Assembly: GCF_002252445.1 (NCBI RefSeq)
Contig: NZ_NNRJ01000054.1
Coordinates: 1 to 60,005, forward strand
Length of the DNA stretch: 60,005 bases
Reading direction: 5' to 3'
Source of the DNA: Brucella thiophenivorans
GTDB lineage: Bacteria; Pseudomonadota; Alphaproteobacteria; Rhizobiales; Rhizobiaceae
Below the pieces are notes generated by a model. The model saw only the letters and a program-made list of their open reading frames with translations. It was not told the origin of the DNA and ran no database searches. Shown one piece after another: positions 1 to 8,558 of this stretch (the first letter of the stretch is position 1; the number at the start of each line of letters is the position of its first letter). Both the position numbers and the translations under genes were made by a program.

Positions 1-325
1 CACCAGCTTAGGATCACCGATAAGCGCCATTGCCGCTGAAAGTCGCTGCAACTGCCCGCCCGAAACCTGATGCGGATAACGGTCGCCAATCGTTTCAGGA
101 TTTGGCAAGGCCAGCGCCTTAAACAGCTCAATCGCCTTTTTACGCGCGTCTTCCTTCGGCATCAGTTTGTGGATTTTGGTCACTTCGATGACCTGATCCA
201 TGATGCGATGTGCAGGATTGAAGGACGCAGCCGCACTTTGCGGCACATAAGATACTTCAGTGCCGCGTTTTTTTGAGCGTTTCCGCTCGGAAAGCGTAAC
301 TATATTCTGTTTCGCAACGTCGATG
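1..325 (-). pseudogene. Peptide ABC transporter ATP-binding protein, 5'-truncated remnant (runs off the window)
   Basis: Read on the minus strand, the frame gives SYVPQSAAASFNP (Q-loop region) and then HQVSGGQLQRLSAAMALIGDPKL, the ABC signature motif and the start of the Walker B region of a DppD/OppD-type ATPase. The first recognisable family residues are about GSIDVAKQNIVTL. Everything upstream, including the Walker A P-loop, is absent and the frame runs into permease sequence with no start codon. The neighbouring permease is cut at the same point, so a deletion has fused the two genes. The continuation lies beyond base 1. If the full gene is a two-domain DppDF fusion, a second ATPase half could still be present outside the window. 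Confidence 0.75.
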
Positions 326-994
326 CTTGCTCGACAGAAGCAAGACGATAAAGACAAAGCGCAGACCGAAATCGGCCAGAACTGGCCCGATGATCCCCGG
401 CAGAATCTCCGAACGGATAAGGTAACCGATCTTCTCGCCGCGTGCGCGAGCGACCGTCACATAGTCCATCGTGTTGATATTGATGGCCAATGCACGCGCG
501 AAACGATAGCTACCGGGCGTATAGATAACTGCCATGGTGATAACCAGGATCGGAATGGACGAGCCAACACCTGCAACAATCACCAGCGCCAGAATCTTGC
601 TTGGAATGGATGTTAAGGCATCGAGAAAACGGCTAAGCGCTGAATCGAACCAGCCACCGATAACCGCTGCTGTCATGCCGAGTGTCACGCCGAAAAAGCA
701 GGCGAGAACCACCGCCGCCAGCGAAATACCAACGGTAAAGCGCGCGCCATAAATGATACGCGAGAGCATATCGCGGCCCAGATAATCGGTTCCAAGCGGG
801 TATTGTGCGCTCATTGGTCCGAAGAAGTCGAAATCGACGATTTCGCCCACCGGATGTGGCGCAATCCAGTGTGCAAAAATGGCAACAAGGGCCCAGCCAA
901 GAATAATCAGGAAGGACACGGTGCCAACGAGATTGATCTTATATCCGAAGCGCGGAGACTTTGATTTTCGCTGACTTGAAACGGAAGCGGTCAT
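257..994 (-). pseudogene. DppC/OppC-type ABC permease, C-terminus lost by deletion
   Basis: This is the second permease of a peptide/nickel-type ABC importer. It begins at ATG 994, two bases after the stop of the upstream permease, which fits translational coupling. The first ~220 residues look normal: an N-terminal membrane segment, the LGTDYLGRDMLSR motif, further membrane segments and an EAA loop (ARARGEKIGYLIRSEILPG). After FVFIVLLLSS the sequence changes into a foreign tail, and the usual last ~60-70 residues, which hold the final membrane segments, are missing. The downstream ATPase lacks its beginning at the same place, so I read this as one deletion joining both genes. The transporter is probably inactive. 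Confidence 0.75.
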
Positions 995-996
995 GA

Positions 997-1953
997 TTAT
1001 CGCAGCCTCGGGTTGGAAACGATGGCGATGATGTCCGCAATCGTAATGAGCAGGAGATAGCCAAAACAGAAGATCATCGCGCAAGTCTGGATCAGAGGAA
1101 GATCGCGCGTTGCAACCGCATCAAGCATCAGCTTGGCTATGCCGGGATAATTGAAGATGGTTTCGACAATGATGACACCGCCCAGCAGATAGGACAATGA
1201 AAGTGCTACCGCATTGACGATTGGTCCAAGCGCATTTGGCAATGCATGAACCATCACCATGCGCGAGCGCGATGCGCCTTTGAGAAGCGCCATTTCAACA
1301 TAAAGTGTGTTGAGCGTTTCAAGTACGGCTGCACGTGTCATGCGGATCATCTGCGCTGAAATCACAAAGCTCAAAGTAATAACCGGCATGGCGAAAACTT
1401 TAAGAAGACCCAAGAACGATGTCACCTCATTGGCCATCGACAGTGCTGGTAACCAGCCAAGATAAACAGCAAACACGATCACGGCGATGGTCGCGACCAT
1501 GAATTCAGGCACCGAAATGACCGAGATTGTGATGATGGAAACAACCCGGTCATAGATCGTGCCGCGCATGATGGCGGCGGTGATACCGAGAAACAATGCA
1601 ATCGGCACCGAAATTGCTGCCGTAACACCTGCGAGTTTGAGCGAATTCATCAATCTGTTGCCGATCAGATCGGCAATCGGCACATTATTGGCATAGGATA
1701 CGCCAAGATCGCCGGTCAAAAGATTGCCCAACCAATAAATAAAGCGCAGGAAAGCTGGCTGATCGAGATTCATCGCATGGCGAAGTCCGGCAACAGCCTC
1801 CGGCGTTGCGGCCTGCCCCAGAAGAATTTCAGCCACATCACCAGGAAGCATCGCTGTTGCAAAGAAAATCGTAAACGCAACTATCAGAAGCGTAAAGAAT
1901 GCAACGACGAGGCGTTTGGCGATAAGATTCAGCAAAGGCGACTTCATGGTCAT
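997..1953 (-). CDS. DppB/OppB-type ABC transporter permease
   Basis: 318 residues, the normal length for the first permease of a peptide/nickel-type (family 5) ABC importer. There are about six hydrophobic segments, an N-terminal membrane helix (LVVAFFTLLIVAFTIFFATAML) followed by PGDVAEILLG, and the cytoplasmic EAA loop EMALLKGASRSRMVMVHALPN that contacts the ATPase. It lies between the binding-protein gene and the broken second permease on the same strand. The gene itself is intact, but its partners downstream are not, so a working importer is doubtful unless other subunits substitute. Confidence 0.9.
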   Translation of the reverse strand: MTMKSPLLNLIAKRLVVAFFTLLIVAFTIFFATAMLPGDVAEILLGQAATPEAVAGLRHAMNLDQPAFLRFIYWLGNLLTGDLGVSYANNVPIADLIGNRLMNSLKLAGVTAAISVPIALFLGITAAIMRGTIYDRVVSIITISVISVPEFMVATIAVIVFAVYLGWLPALSMANEVTSFLGLLKVFAMPVITLSFVISAQMIRMTRAAVLETLNTLYVEMALLKGASRSRMVMVHALPNALGPIVNAVALSLSYLLGGVIIVETIFNYPGIAKLMLDAVATRDLPLIQTCAMIFCFGYLLLITIADIIAIVSNPRLR

Positions 1954-2040
1954 GCGCAGCCCAATATTTGGGGGAAACGATCAGTTCGGGCAAAACCTGT
2001 GTCTTGCCCGAACAGTTCTGTCTAAATTACCTGAGAACGG

Positions 2041-3651
2041 TCAGGCTTCCAGCCAGGCATGCTCAGCAAATGTATAGCCCATCATGCCGCCCAGCGGATT
2101 TGGCTCAAGACCATTGAGCTTTGGCGAAATGGCATCAACATTCGACATGAAAACCGGGATGACCGTTCCGGCTTCATTGGAAATCATACCCTGCATTTCG
2201 CCGTAGATTTCCTTACGCTTCGCTTCATCGAGAGAACCACGGGCTTCAAGCAGCATAGAGTCGAACTTCTCCGACTTGTACTGGCTTTCGTTCCACGGTG
2301 CGTCGGACTTATAGAGCAGCGAGAACAGAATGTCGGGCGTTGGACGCGCATTGATATTACCGTAATGCACGGCATCCTTGAGCCAATGGTTCGACCAGTA
2401 GCCGTCCGATGGCACACGATCAATCGCGATTTTCTGACCGATGGTGGATGCGGCCTGTTGCAGAACCATAGCATAATCAAGCGACGACGATGCAGCTTCT
2501 GCTGCCGTGATGCGGATCTCCTGACCGAGCACACCGGCTTTTTCAAGCAATGATTTTGCGCGTTCAGGATCAAACTCGCGCTGCTTGAGTTCGGCATTGA
2601 AATATTTGCTTGTATCCGGCACGGGATGATCGTTGGCGATCTCGGCCAGACCGCGCAGCACGGACTTTTGGATAACTTCGCGGTTGGTGAGATATTTCAG
2701 CGCTTCGGCCACGCCAGCTTTGTCGCCCGGATTCATATCGAGACGAACATTGAGGTTGGTATAGGTGCCAAGCTTGGAAATGAAGAGTTTTGCAGCCGGA
2801 TTGTTTTCAAGCACGCGCAGCGAACGCGGGTTGAGGTTCGCACCAAGATGAATGTCACCAGAAAGAACCGCATTCATACGCGCGGATTCATCGGAGATTG
2901 CAAAGAACTCAAACGAGTCAAGATGTGGACCGTTGTTCTTCCAGTAGTTTTCGTTGCGCGCGGCCATCGAGCGCACGCCCGGCTGGAATTCCTTGCAGAC
3001 GAACGGGCCTGTGCCGTTACCCCTGGAGAAATCAGTCGTGCCGTCTGCAACAATCATGAAATGATGTAGCGCAAGAATGGTTGGAAGATCGGCATTCGCG
3101 CTTTCGAGCGTAATCTCGGCTGTGGAGTCGTCGATCTTCTTAACGCCAGTAATCTGCTTGGCAATCGCATTGACCTTGGAGCCGACAGCCGGATCAAGGT
3201 GGCGCTGGAGTGAGAACACCACATCGTCAGCAGTCAGCGACTTCCCATCATGGAACGTTACACCCTTGCGCAGCTTGACGGTCCAGACCTTACCATCTGT
3301 GCTATCAACACTTTCAGCAAGTTCCATCTGTGTTTCGCCCTTACCATCAAGGAAGGTCAGGCGATTATAAAACGCACAGCAGCGCACATAGTCGGTGGCG
3401 TTTGAAGCCTTGGCAGGATCAAGTGTATCGGCAGTGGAGGCGCTAAAACCAGCGGCCTTGATGAAGCCGCCTTTGACCGGCGTCGCAGCATATGCGGAAG
3501 TCGCGCGGCCCAGGATAGTCGTGCCAGCTGCAACCGCAACACCACCCATCAGCAACATTTGCAACAATTCACGCCGGGTTGCCCCGCGACGAATTGCATT
3601 CTCGATCATCCGGTCGTCAGACGAAGTCCAATTGTTAATCTTGTCGCTCAT
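2041..3651 (-). CDS. ABC transporter substrate-binding protein, family 5, Tat-exported
   Basis: 536 residues, typical of family 5 extracellular solute-binding proteins for peptides and related compounds. The N-terminus carries a twin-arginine signal (TRRELLQMLLMGG) and a hydrophobic stretch ending around SAYAA, so export through Tat is likely. Family features include WTVKLRKGVTFHDGKSLTADDV and the lobe-closing segment near YKSDAPWNESQY. A clear ribosome site (AGGGGA) precedes ATG 3651. It heads the minus-strand operon with the permeases. The ligand cannot be read from the sequence. Confidence 0.9.
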   Translation of the reverse strand: MSDKINNWTSSDDRMIENAIRRGATRRELLQMLLMGGVAVAAGTTILGRATSAYAATPVKGGFIKAAGFSASTADTLDPAKASNATDYVRCCAFYNRLTFLDGKGETQMELAESVDSTDGKVWTVKLRKGVTFHDGKSLTADDVVFSLQRHLDPAVGSKVNAIAKQITGVKKIDDSTAEITLESANADLPTILALHHFMIVADGTTDFSRGNGTGPFVCKEFQPGVRSMAARNENYWKNNGPHLDSFEFFAISDESARMNAVLSGDIHLGANLNPRSLRVLENNPAAKLFISKLGTYTNLNVRLDMNPGDKAGVAEALKYLTNREVIQKSVLRGLAEIANDHPVPDTSKYFNAELKQREFDPERAKSLLEKAGVLGQEIRITAAEAASSSLDYAMVLQQAASTIGQKIAIDRVPSDGYWSNHWLKDAVHYGNINARPTPDILFSLLYKSDAPWNESQYKSEKFDSMLLEARGSLDEAKRKEIYGEMQGMISNEAGTVIPVFMSNVDAISPKLNGLEPNPLGGMMGYTFAEHAWLEA

Positions 3652-3989
3652 AGCAATTCCCCTTGATTGTAACAGTTACATGGGGTGGGCCGGTTTATTG
3701 TCACCGGTTACACCGTGTTCAGAAATTCAGTCGTAACAACGCTGAATTAAAGTGCGAACGAAACAGCATAGCGAGTTAAGGAACTGCCCTGCGCCTGACG
3801 CGCGTTATTCGATCATCCAAACTCAATCCAGTAGATCGCCTCTCGTCTTCACCTTTTGCAGCGATATTAGTTTGTTACGAACATGCGCATTGATTGCGCT
3901 GAATTGATGAAGAGCAGCAGCATAATATTGCGAATCTCGTGCGTTAACGAAATTCCGGTTCGCAACCTCATGCCGCTGCCCGCAATGCC
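3652..3989. other. Intergenic region with transport-operon promoter
   Basis: 338 bases between two minus-strand genes. It holds the ribosome site of the binding-protein gene and the TGTAACAGTTACA dyad. A second weaker inverted repeat (CCGGT...ACCGG) lies near 3690-3710. No open frame with a ribosome site or family resemblance was seen here. Confidence 0.5.
3668..3680. promoter_or_regulatory. Perfect palindrome TGTAAC-A-GTTACA, operator candidate
   Basis: A 13-bp perfect dyad lies 17 bases upstream of the binding-protein start codon, just ahead of its ribosome site. Its position and GntR-like form suggest a repressor operator for the transport operon. No regulator gene is adjacent, so the protein that binds is unknown. 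Confidence 0.4.
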
Positions 3990-5366
3990 TTATCCCTTCA
4001 TCGCTGCGCGAACGTCTTCATCAGCAAGCGTCAGATCAAGTGTCTTGCGTGTGCGTTCGATAATCGCATCAATATCTTCATCAGTGCAGCAAAGCGGCGG
4101 TGCATAACCAAGCACGCCATTCGCAAAGGCGCGGATCACCAGACCATTGTCCCAAGCACGATCAAAAATGCGGCGTGCGGGATCGGCAGCTGCGGGAAGC
4201 GGCGTCTTGCGTTCCTTGTCAGTTACCAACTCGATGGCTGCCAGCATACCGCGACCGCGAACATCGCCAACCAGCGGATGATCAGCAAGCGACTGCAAGC
4301 CTGCCATCAGGCGTTCGCCAGCCTTGCGGCCGTTTTCCAGCAACCCATTTTCATAAAGGCGCAGGCATTCCAGGCCCACTGCCGCACTCACCGGATGCGC
4401 AGAATAGGTATAACCATGGCCGACAGCAGCCTTACCGGCACCATCTGCGATGGTGTTGTAGACATGTTCAGACATGAAGAGCGCGCCCATCGGCACATAA
4501 CCGGAAGTCAGTCCCTTGGCCGTGGTGATGAAATCCGGCACGACGTCATCTTCGGAACAGGCAAAAAGCGGACCCGTGCGACCAAAACCTGTGATGACTT
4601 CATCAGCGATGAACAGGACGTCATATTCCCTGCACAGCGCGTGCATCGCCTTAAGCCAGCCGGTGGGCGGCACAAGCACACCCCCCGAACCCTGAATAGG
4701 CTCAACATAAAATGCTGCAACGCGTTCCGCACCCAGCTCTTCGATTTTGGCGCGAAGGGCTGCAACAGAGGCATCAATGATCGCCTGTGGATCTGTACCG
4801 ACCGGATTGCGATAGGCATAGTGCGATGGAATTTTATGCTGCCAGTCATATGGAACGCCAAAGCCCGCATGGAATGCAGGAAGTGCGGTCAGACCTGAAC
4901 CGGCAGTGGAGGAGCCGTGATAGCCGTATTCAACCGAGATGAACTGGTCTTTCTGCGGCGTACCCTTGGCATGATAATAGTAGCGGATATAGCGGATCGT
5001 GCTGTCGATAGCATCGGAACCGCCAAGCGTAAAATAGACGTGATTGAGATCACCGGGCGCGCGCTCGGCCAGTTCAGCGGCCAAGCGAATAGCAGGCTCT
5101 GAACCCAGACCGAAATAGCCTGTTGCGTATGGAAGTTCCTGCAACTGCTTGGTGGCTGCTTCAACGATGCTATCCTGACCATAACCGGCATTGACGCACC
5201 AAAGACCAGCAAAACCGTCGAGCAGTGTATGACCCGAAGCATCGGTAACGGTTGCACCCTTGCCGGACTTCAGAACACGCACGCCAGCGGCTTCGTGACT
5301 GCGGAACGATGAAACCGGATGCACCAGATGGGCGCGATCAAGTTCGATCAACGAATTGCTCAGCAT
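3990..5366 (-). CDS. Class III aminotransferase (omega-amino acid:pyruvate type)
   Basis: 458 residues from ATG 5366, which has GGAGAA four bases upstream; an in-frame TTG 12 bases earlier is less likely. It is a PLP-dependent fold-type I, class III enzyme. YFTLGGSDAIDSTIRYIRYY lies at the cofactor phosphate site, FIADEVITGFGRTG holds the PLP-binding Asp, and TTAKGLTSGYVPMGA holds the Schiff-base Lys near residue 285. Relatives use pyruvate as acceptor for beta-alanine, GABA, putrescine or related amines. The nearby amine oxidoreductase and aldehyde dehydrogenases support an amine-catabolic role. The exact substrate is inferred only. Confidence 0.88.
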   Translation of the reverse strand: MLSNSLIELDRAHLVHPVSSFRSHEAAGVRVLKSGKGATVTDASGHTLLDGFAGLWCVNAGYGQDSIVEAATKQLQELPYATGYFGLGSEPAIRLAAELAERAPGDLNHVYFTLGGSDAIDSTIRYIRYYYHAKGTPQKDQFISVEYGYHGSSTAGSGLTALPAFHAGFGVPYDWQHKIPSHYAYRNPVGTDPQAIIDASVAALRAKIEELGAERVAAFYVEPIQGSGGVLVPPTGWLKAMHALCREYDVLFIADEVITGFGRTGPLFACSEDDVVPDFITTAKGLTSGYVPMGALFMSEHVYNTIADGAGKAAVGHGYTYSAHPVSAAVGLECLRLYENGLLENGRKAGERLMAGLQSLADHPLVGDVRGRGMLAAIELVTDKERKTPLPAAADPARRIFDRAWDNGLVIRAFANGVLGYAPPLCCTDEDIDAIIERTRKTLDLTLADEDVRAAMKG

Positions 5367-5379
5367 GATATTCTCCAAA

Positions 5380-6222
5380 TCAACCTAATGCCTGATTTAC
5401 AAGCGCATATGTGCGGTATTCACTGCCGCTATTTTCTTGAACTGGCCGAACTGCACGGCGCATTGTTATGCCACCGCCGACATGCACAAGTCCGCGCTCG
5501 GTGAGCCAAGGGCCAAGATCTGTCGCAATGTTTGTATCAACGCGAACAAATTCACCTGCATGCTGCGAAAGCAAAAAATCGATCAGTGAACGCGCATCAT
5601 CGCTGCTCTTTGCAACGACCGGACCAATAACAAGCCCACGACCAAAGGGGCGAATGCCGGCAAATGCCTCGACCTGATCGCCTTTGCGGATGACCGAAAA
5701 TTGCGCGCTTTCTTTCAAAAGCTGCATGATATTCGTGCGATTATGGCCGGTTGCCGAATGGTCAAGTTCCGCGAGACGCGCAAAATCATCGCTCGCAGCC
5801 CAGGAGATGCCACCTGGCGCATCAACCTTTGCAACCAACCCCTGATGCTGAATGATTTCGCCGTTGGCTATAAAGCCCAGCTTTTCATAAAGCGGCAGGC
5901 CATCCTGTGTAGCAACCAGCAAACATGTCCGACCTTCGGCTGCATCAAGTGCTGCCTGCATCAGCTTGCGACCAACACCGCGCCCGCGCATGGCTTCATC
6001 GACAATAACCATATTGACGGTCGCAGTACCGCCGCCTAATGGCGTGGACATTGCGGTACCAACGACACGACCATCTACAAGCGCAACCACGCCATTACTA
6101 AGCGCCAGTACAAAGGCCCAGTCTTCGCGACGATGCGGCCAGCCAGCCTGTTGAGACAGAACAACAGCACCATCAAGATGATCTGGCGTCATCGTTCCAA
6201 GAGTGATTTGCGAGGCGGTCAT
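5380..6222 (-). CDS. GNAT-family N-acetyltransferase with C-terminal extension
   Basis: 280 residues. The N-terminal half is a GNAT domain with the acetyl-CoA loop VDEAMRGRGVGRKLMQAAL and the later DGLPLYEKLGFIANGE motif. The C-terminal half (FAGIRPFGRGLVIGPVVAKSSDDA) is the second domain of YitH-like two-domain acetyltransferases. It lies upstream of the aminotransferase, 13 bases from that gene's start, so the two are probably cotranscribed. A paralogue with the same layout lies at 15,344-16,222, at the other end of the catabolic cluster. The acetyl acceptor is unknown. Confidence 0.85.
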   Translation of the reverse strand: MTASQITLGTMTPDHLDGAVVLSQQAGWPHRREDWAFVLALSNGVVALVDGRVVGTAMSTPLGGGTATVNMVIVDEAMRGRGVGRKLMQAALDAAEGRTCLLVATQDGLPLYEKLGFIANGEIIQHQGLVAKVDAPGGISWAASDDFARLAELDHSATGHNRTNIMQLLKESAQFSVIRKGDQVEAFAGIRPFGRGLVIGPVVAKSSDDARSLIDFLLSQHAGEFVRVDTNIATDLGPWLTERGLVHVGGGITMRRAVRPVQENSGSEYRTYALVNQALG

Positions 6223-6551
6223 AGCTATTTCCGAGCAGAATTTTTCATAGGTTCAAATTAGAATGATGCGCGCAGCAGTTCATCCCGACCAGCATCTATA
6301 TCCAGTCAATTTTCACTGTCCTTCGATACCGCCGCCGCATCTTATGCCGCGCCATATATCGTAGAGCGGCCCAAACCAATCCCCTGTGCCCACATCGATG
6401 CATACCAGACGAAACTCTCTGCCAAAGCTTGATCGAGATACGAAACAATCTGCTTTGCACGGATATGAATGCAGTGATTAGTCCATTCGCCGCTCATTAT
6501 GATGTATGAGAACGGCACAGCAGTGCCTGCAAGGCTTGGAAGGATCAAATC
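6223..6551. other. Divergent intergenic region
   Basis: 329 bases between the minus-strand GNAT and the plus-strand HAD gene, so it must contain two outward promoters. I see the GGAAGGA ribosome site before ATG 6552. I see no strong dyad, repeat or convincing coding frame. Confidence 0.4.
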
Positions 6552-7220
6552 ATGGCCCAGTTTAGACCAAAATACATCACCTTCGATTGCTACGGCACAC
6601 TGACCAATTTCCAGATGGCGGAAGCCGCACGCGATCTTTATGGCGAGCAGCTTGATGAAGAGCGCATGCAGCAGTTCATCAAGAATTTTGCAGCCTATCG
6701 TCTTGATGAAATCCTCGGCGACTGGAAGCCTTATAATGAAGTCGTTCACAATGCGATTGAACGCACCTGCAAGAAGAACAATGTCACGTTCAAGGCAGAA
6801 GATGCGCGCACAGTCTATGAACGCGTTCCAACCTGGGGGCCGCATGCGGACGTGCCAGCCGGTCTTTCCAAGATCGCCAAGGAAATCCCGCTCGTCATTC
6901 TTTCAAACGCTATGAATGAGCAGATTCACCACAATGTCGAAAAGCTCGGCGCTCCGTTCCATGCCGTTTATACAGCCCAGCAGGCACAGGCTTACAAGCC
7001 GCGCTTCAAGGCATTTGAATATATGCTCGACCAGCTTAACGCCAATCCGGAGGATATTCTGCACGTCTCGTCATCCTTCCGCTACGATCTGATGTCGGCT
7101 CATGATCTCGGCATCAAGAACAAGGTCTGGGTCAATCGTGGTCACGAGCCTGCAAATCCTTATTACGGCTATACCGAAATCAAGGATATTTCCGGCCTCG
7201 CCGGTGTAGTTGGTCTGTAA
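6552..7220 (+). CDS. Haloacid dehalogenase type II-like HAD hydrolase
   Basis: 222 residues, the usual length for L-2-haloacid dehalogenase-type HAD proteins. Motif I is TFDCYGTLTN with nucleophile Asp12. The Ser/Thr motif is ILSNA, the Lys motif YKPRFKAF, and the acidic motif HVSSSFRYDLMSAHDLG. A strong ribosome site (GGAAGGA) precedes the ATG. The FAD oxidoreductase follows 15 bases later on the same strand, so they form an operon. Many proteins called dehalogenases in this subfamily act on other substrates. Here a phosphatase or hydrolase step in the amine/amino-acid pathway is as likely. Confidence 0.85.
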   Translation: MAQFRPKYITFDCYGTLTNFQMAEAARDLYGEQLDEERMQQFIKNFAAYRLDEILGDWKPYNEVVHNAIERTCKKNNVTFKAEDARTVYERVPTWGPHADVPAGLSKIAKEIPLVILSNAMNEQIHHNVEKLGAPFHAVYTAQQAQAYKPRFKAFEYMLDQLNANPEDILHVSSSFRYDLMSAHDLGIKNKVWVNRGHEPANPYYGYTEIKDISGLAGVVGL

Positions 7221-7235
7221 ATAAGGCTTAGCAAG

Positions 7236-8513
7236 ATGCAATTTAAACCCTACTGGCACGACACAACACCGCCTTTCACCGATGCGGAAAAGAACCCGCC
7301 GGAAGGGCATTATGATGTTGCCATCATCGGCGGAGGCTTCACCGGGCTTTCGGCTGCATTGCATCTTGCCAAGGCGGGCAGCCGCGTTGCCGTCTTTGAA
7401 ACCGGGCTTGTTGGCTCTGGCGCTTCGGGACGCAATGGCGGCCATTTGAACAATGGTCTCGCACACAGCTTTATCGCTGCAAAACAACACCTTGGCGCAG
7501 AACGTGCCAAGGCTCTCTACAAAGCCTTTGACGATTCAGTTGACACGATTGAACGCATCGTTGCAGAGGAAAATATCGATTGTTCATTCCGACGCGCAGG
7601 CAAGCTGAAACTGGCTTCCAAGCCAGCCCATTTTGATAGCCTTGCACGCAATTTCGAATCTATTCATGCGGAAGTTGATCCTGATACAGCACTTCTACGC
7701 CGCGATCAGTTATCGGGTGAAGTCGGGTCAAATGATTTCCATGGTGCCATGCTTTCAAAGAAAAGCGCCATGATGCATATGGGACGCTATGTAACCGGCT
7801 TAGCTGCCGCTGCCGCCCGTCACGGTGCGATTATTTTTGAGAACACCACGGTCCTTGAGCGGAAAAAACTCGACAACAAGCATCAGATCGTGACATCGCG
7901 CGGCACTGTGACCGCTGAAAATGTCATTCTGGCAACCGGTGCCTACACGACAGACAGTTTCTCCTATTTCCGCAAGCGCATCATTCCCGTTGGCAGTTTC
8001 ATTATTGCGACCCGACCACTGACGCCAAGCGAAATTGCTGCGACAATGCCCGGCAATCGGACTTATGTAACATCGATGAATATCGGCAATTATTTCCGGC
8101 TTGCACCCGATAATCGCATGATTTTTGGCGGTCGCGCACGTTTCTCGACTACCTCCGACCAGCGGTCCGACAACAAGAGCGGCGCAATTTTGCGCGAGAG
8201 CCTCGTCAAGATTTTCCCGCATCTAGCCAATGTTGAAATCGACTACTGCTGGGGCGGGCTCGTCGACATGACGCAGGATCGCTATCCACGCGCAGGCTTT
8301 GCAGATGGCGTGTGGTATGCAATGGGTTATTCTGGCCATGGCGCACAGATGTCGACCCAGATGGGCATTTATCTTGCCGACGCGATCCTGGGGCGTGGCG
8401 ACAACAATCCGATTTCTGGTCTCGATTGGCCTACCATTCCGGGCTATTCCGGCAAGCCTTGGTTTCTGCCGATGGTTGGTTTCTATTACAAAATGCTCGA
8501 CAAATTTCAGTAA
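7236..8513 (+). CDS. FAD-dependent amine/amino-acid oxidoreductase (DAO family, PuuB-like)
   Basis: 425 residues with an N-terminal dinucleotide-binding motif (VAIIGGGFTGLSAALHLAKAG, about residues 28-48) and the characteristic GLVGSGASGRNGGHLNNG. The C-terminal glycine-rich return segment GVWYAMGYSGHGAQMSTQMG completes FAD binding. This is the arrangement of gamma-glutamylputrescine oxidase and other DAO-superfamily enzymes, which turn amines into aldehydes. The aldehyde dehydrogenases next door would take the product. The gene ends at a strong bidirectional terminator. Confidence 0.85.
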   Translation: MQFKPYWHDTTPPFTDAEKNPPEGHYDVAIIGGGFTGLSAALHLAKAGSRVAVFETGLVGSGASGRNGGHLNNGLAHSFIAAKQHLGAERAKALYKAFDDSVDTIERIVAEENIDCSFRRAGKLKLASKPAHFDSLARNFESIHAEVDPDTALLRRDQLSGEVGSNDFHGAMLSKKSAMMHMGRYVTGLAAAAARHGAIIFENTTVLERKKLDNKHQIVTSRGTVTAENVILATGAYTTDSFSYFRKRIIPVGSFIIATRPLTPSEIAATMPGNRTYVTSMNIGNYFRLAPDNRMIFGGRARFSTTSDQRSDNKSGAILRESLVKIFPHLANVEIDYCWGGLVDMTQDRYPRAGFADGVWYAMGYSGHGAQMSTQMGIYLADAILGRGDNNPISGLDWPTIPGYSGKPWFLPMVGFYYKMLDKFQ

Positions 8514-8520
8514 ATTCAAG

Positions 8521-8556
8521 ATACAAAAAAGGGCGGTTAAACCGCCCTTTTTGTAT
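8521..8556. terminator. Bidirectional rho-independent terminator
   Basis: The inverted repeat GGGCGGT-TAA-ACCGCCC is flanked by an A-run on the left and a T-run on the right. It can therefore stop transcription from both convergent genes, the FAD oxidoreductase (+) and the aldehyde dehydrogenase (-). Confidence 0.92.
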
Positions 8557-8558
8557 TC

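Noticed and set aside
326..344. Six-base inverted repeat at the permease/ATPase junction as an insertion-sequence end
   Set aside because: It is too short and has no partner copy or target duplication; I mention it only as a possible deletion hotspot.
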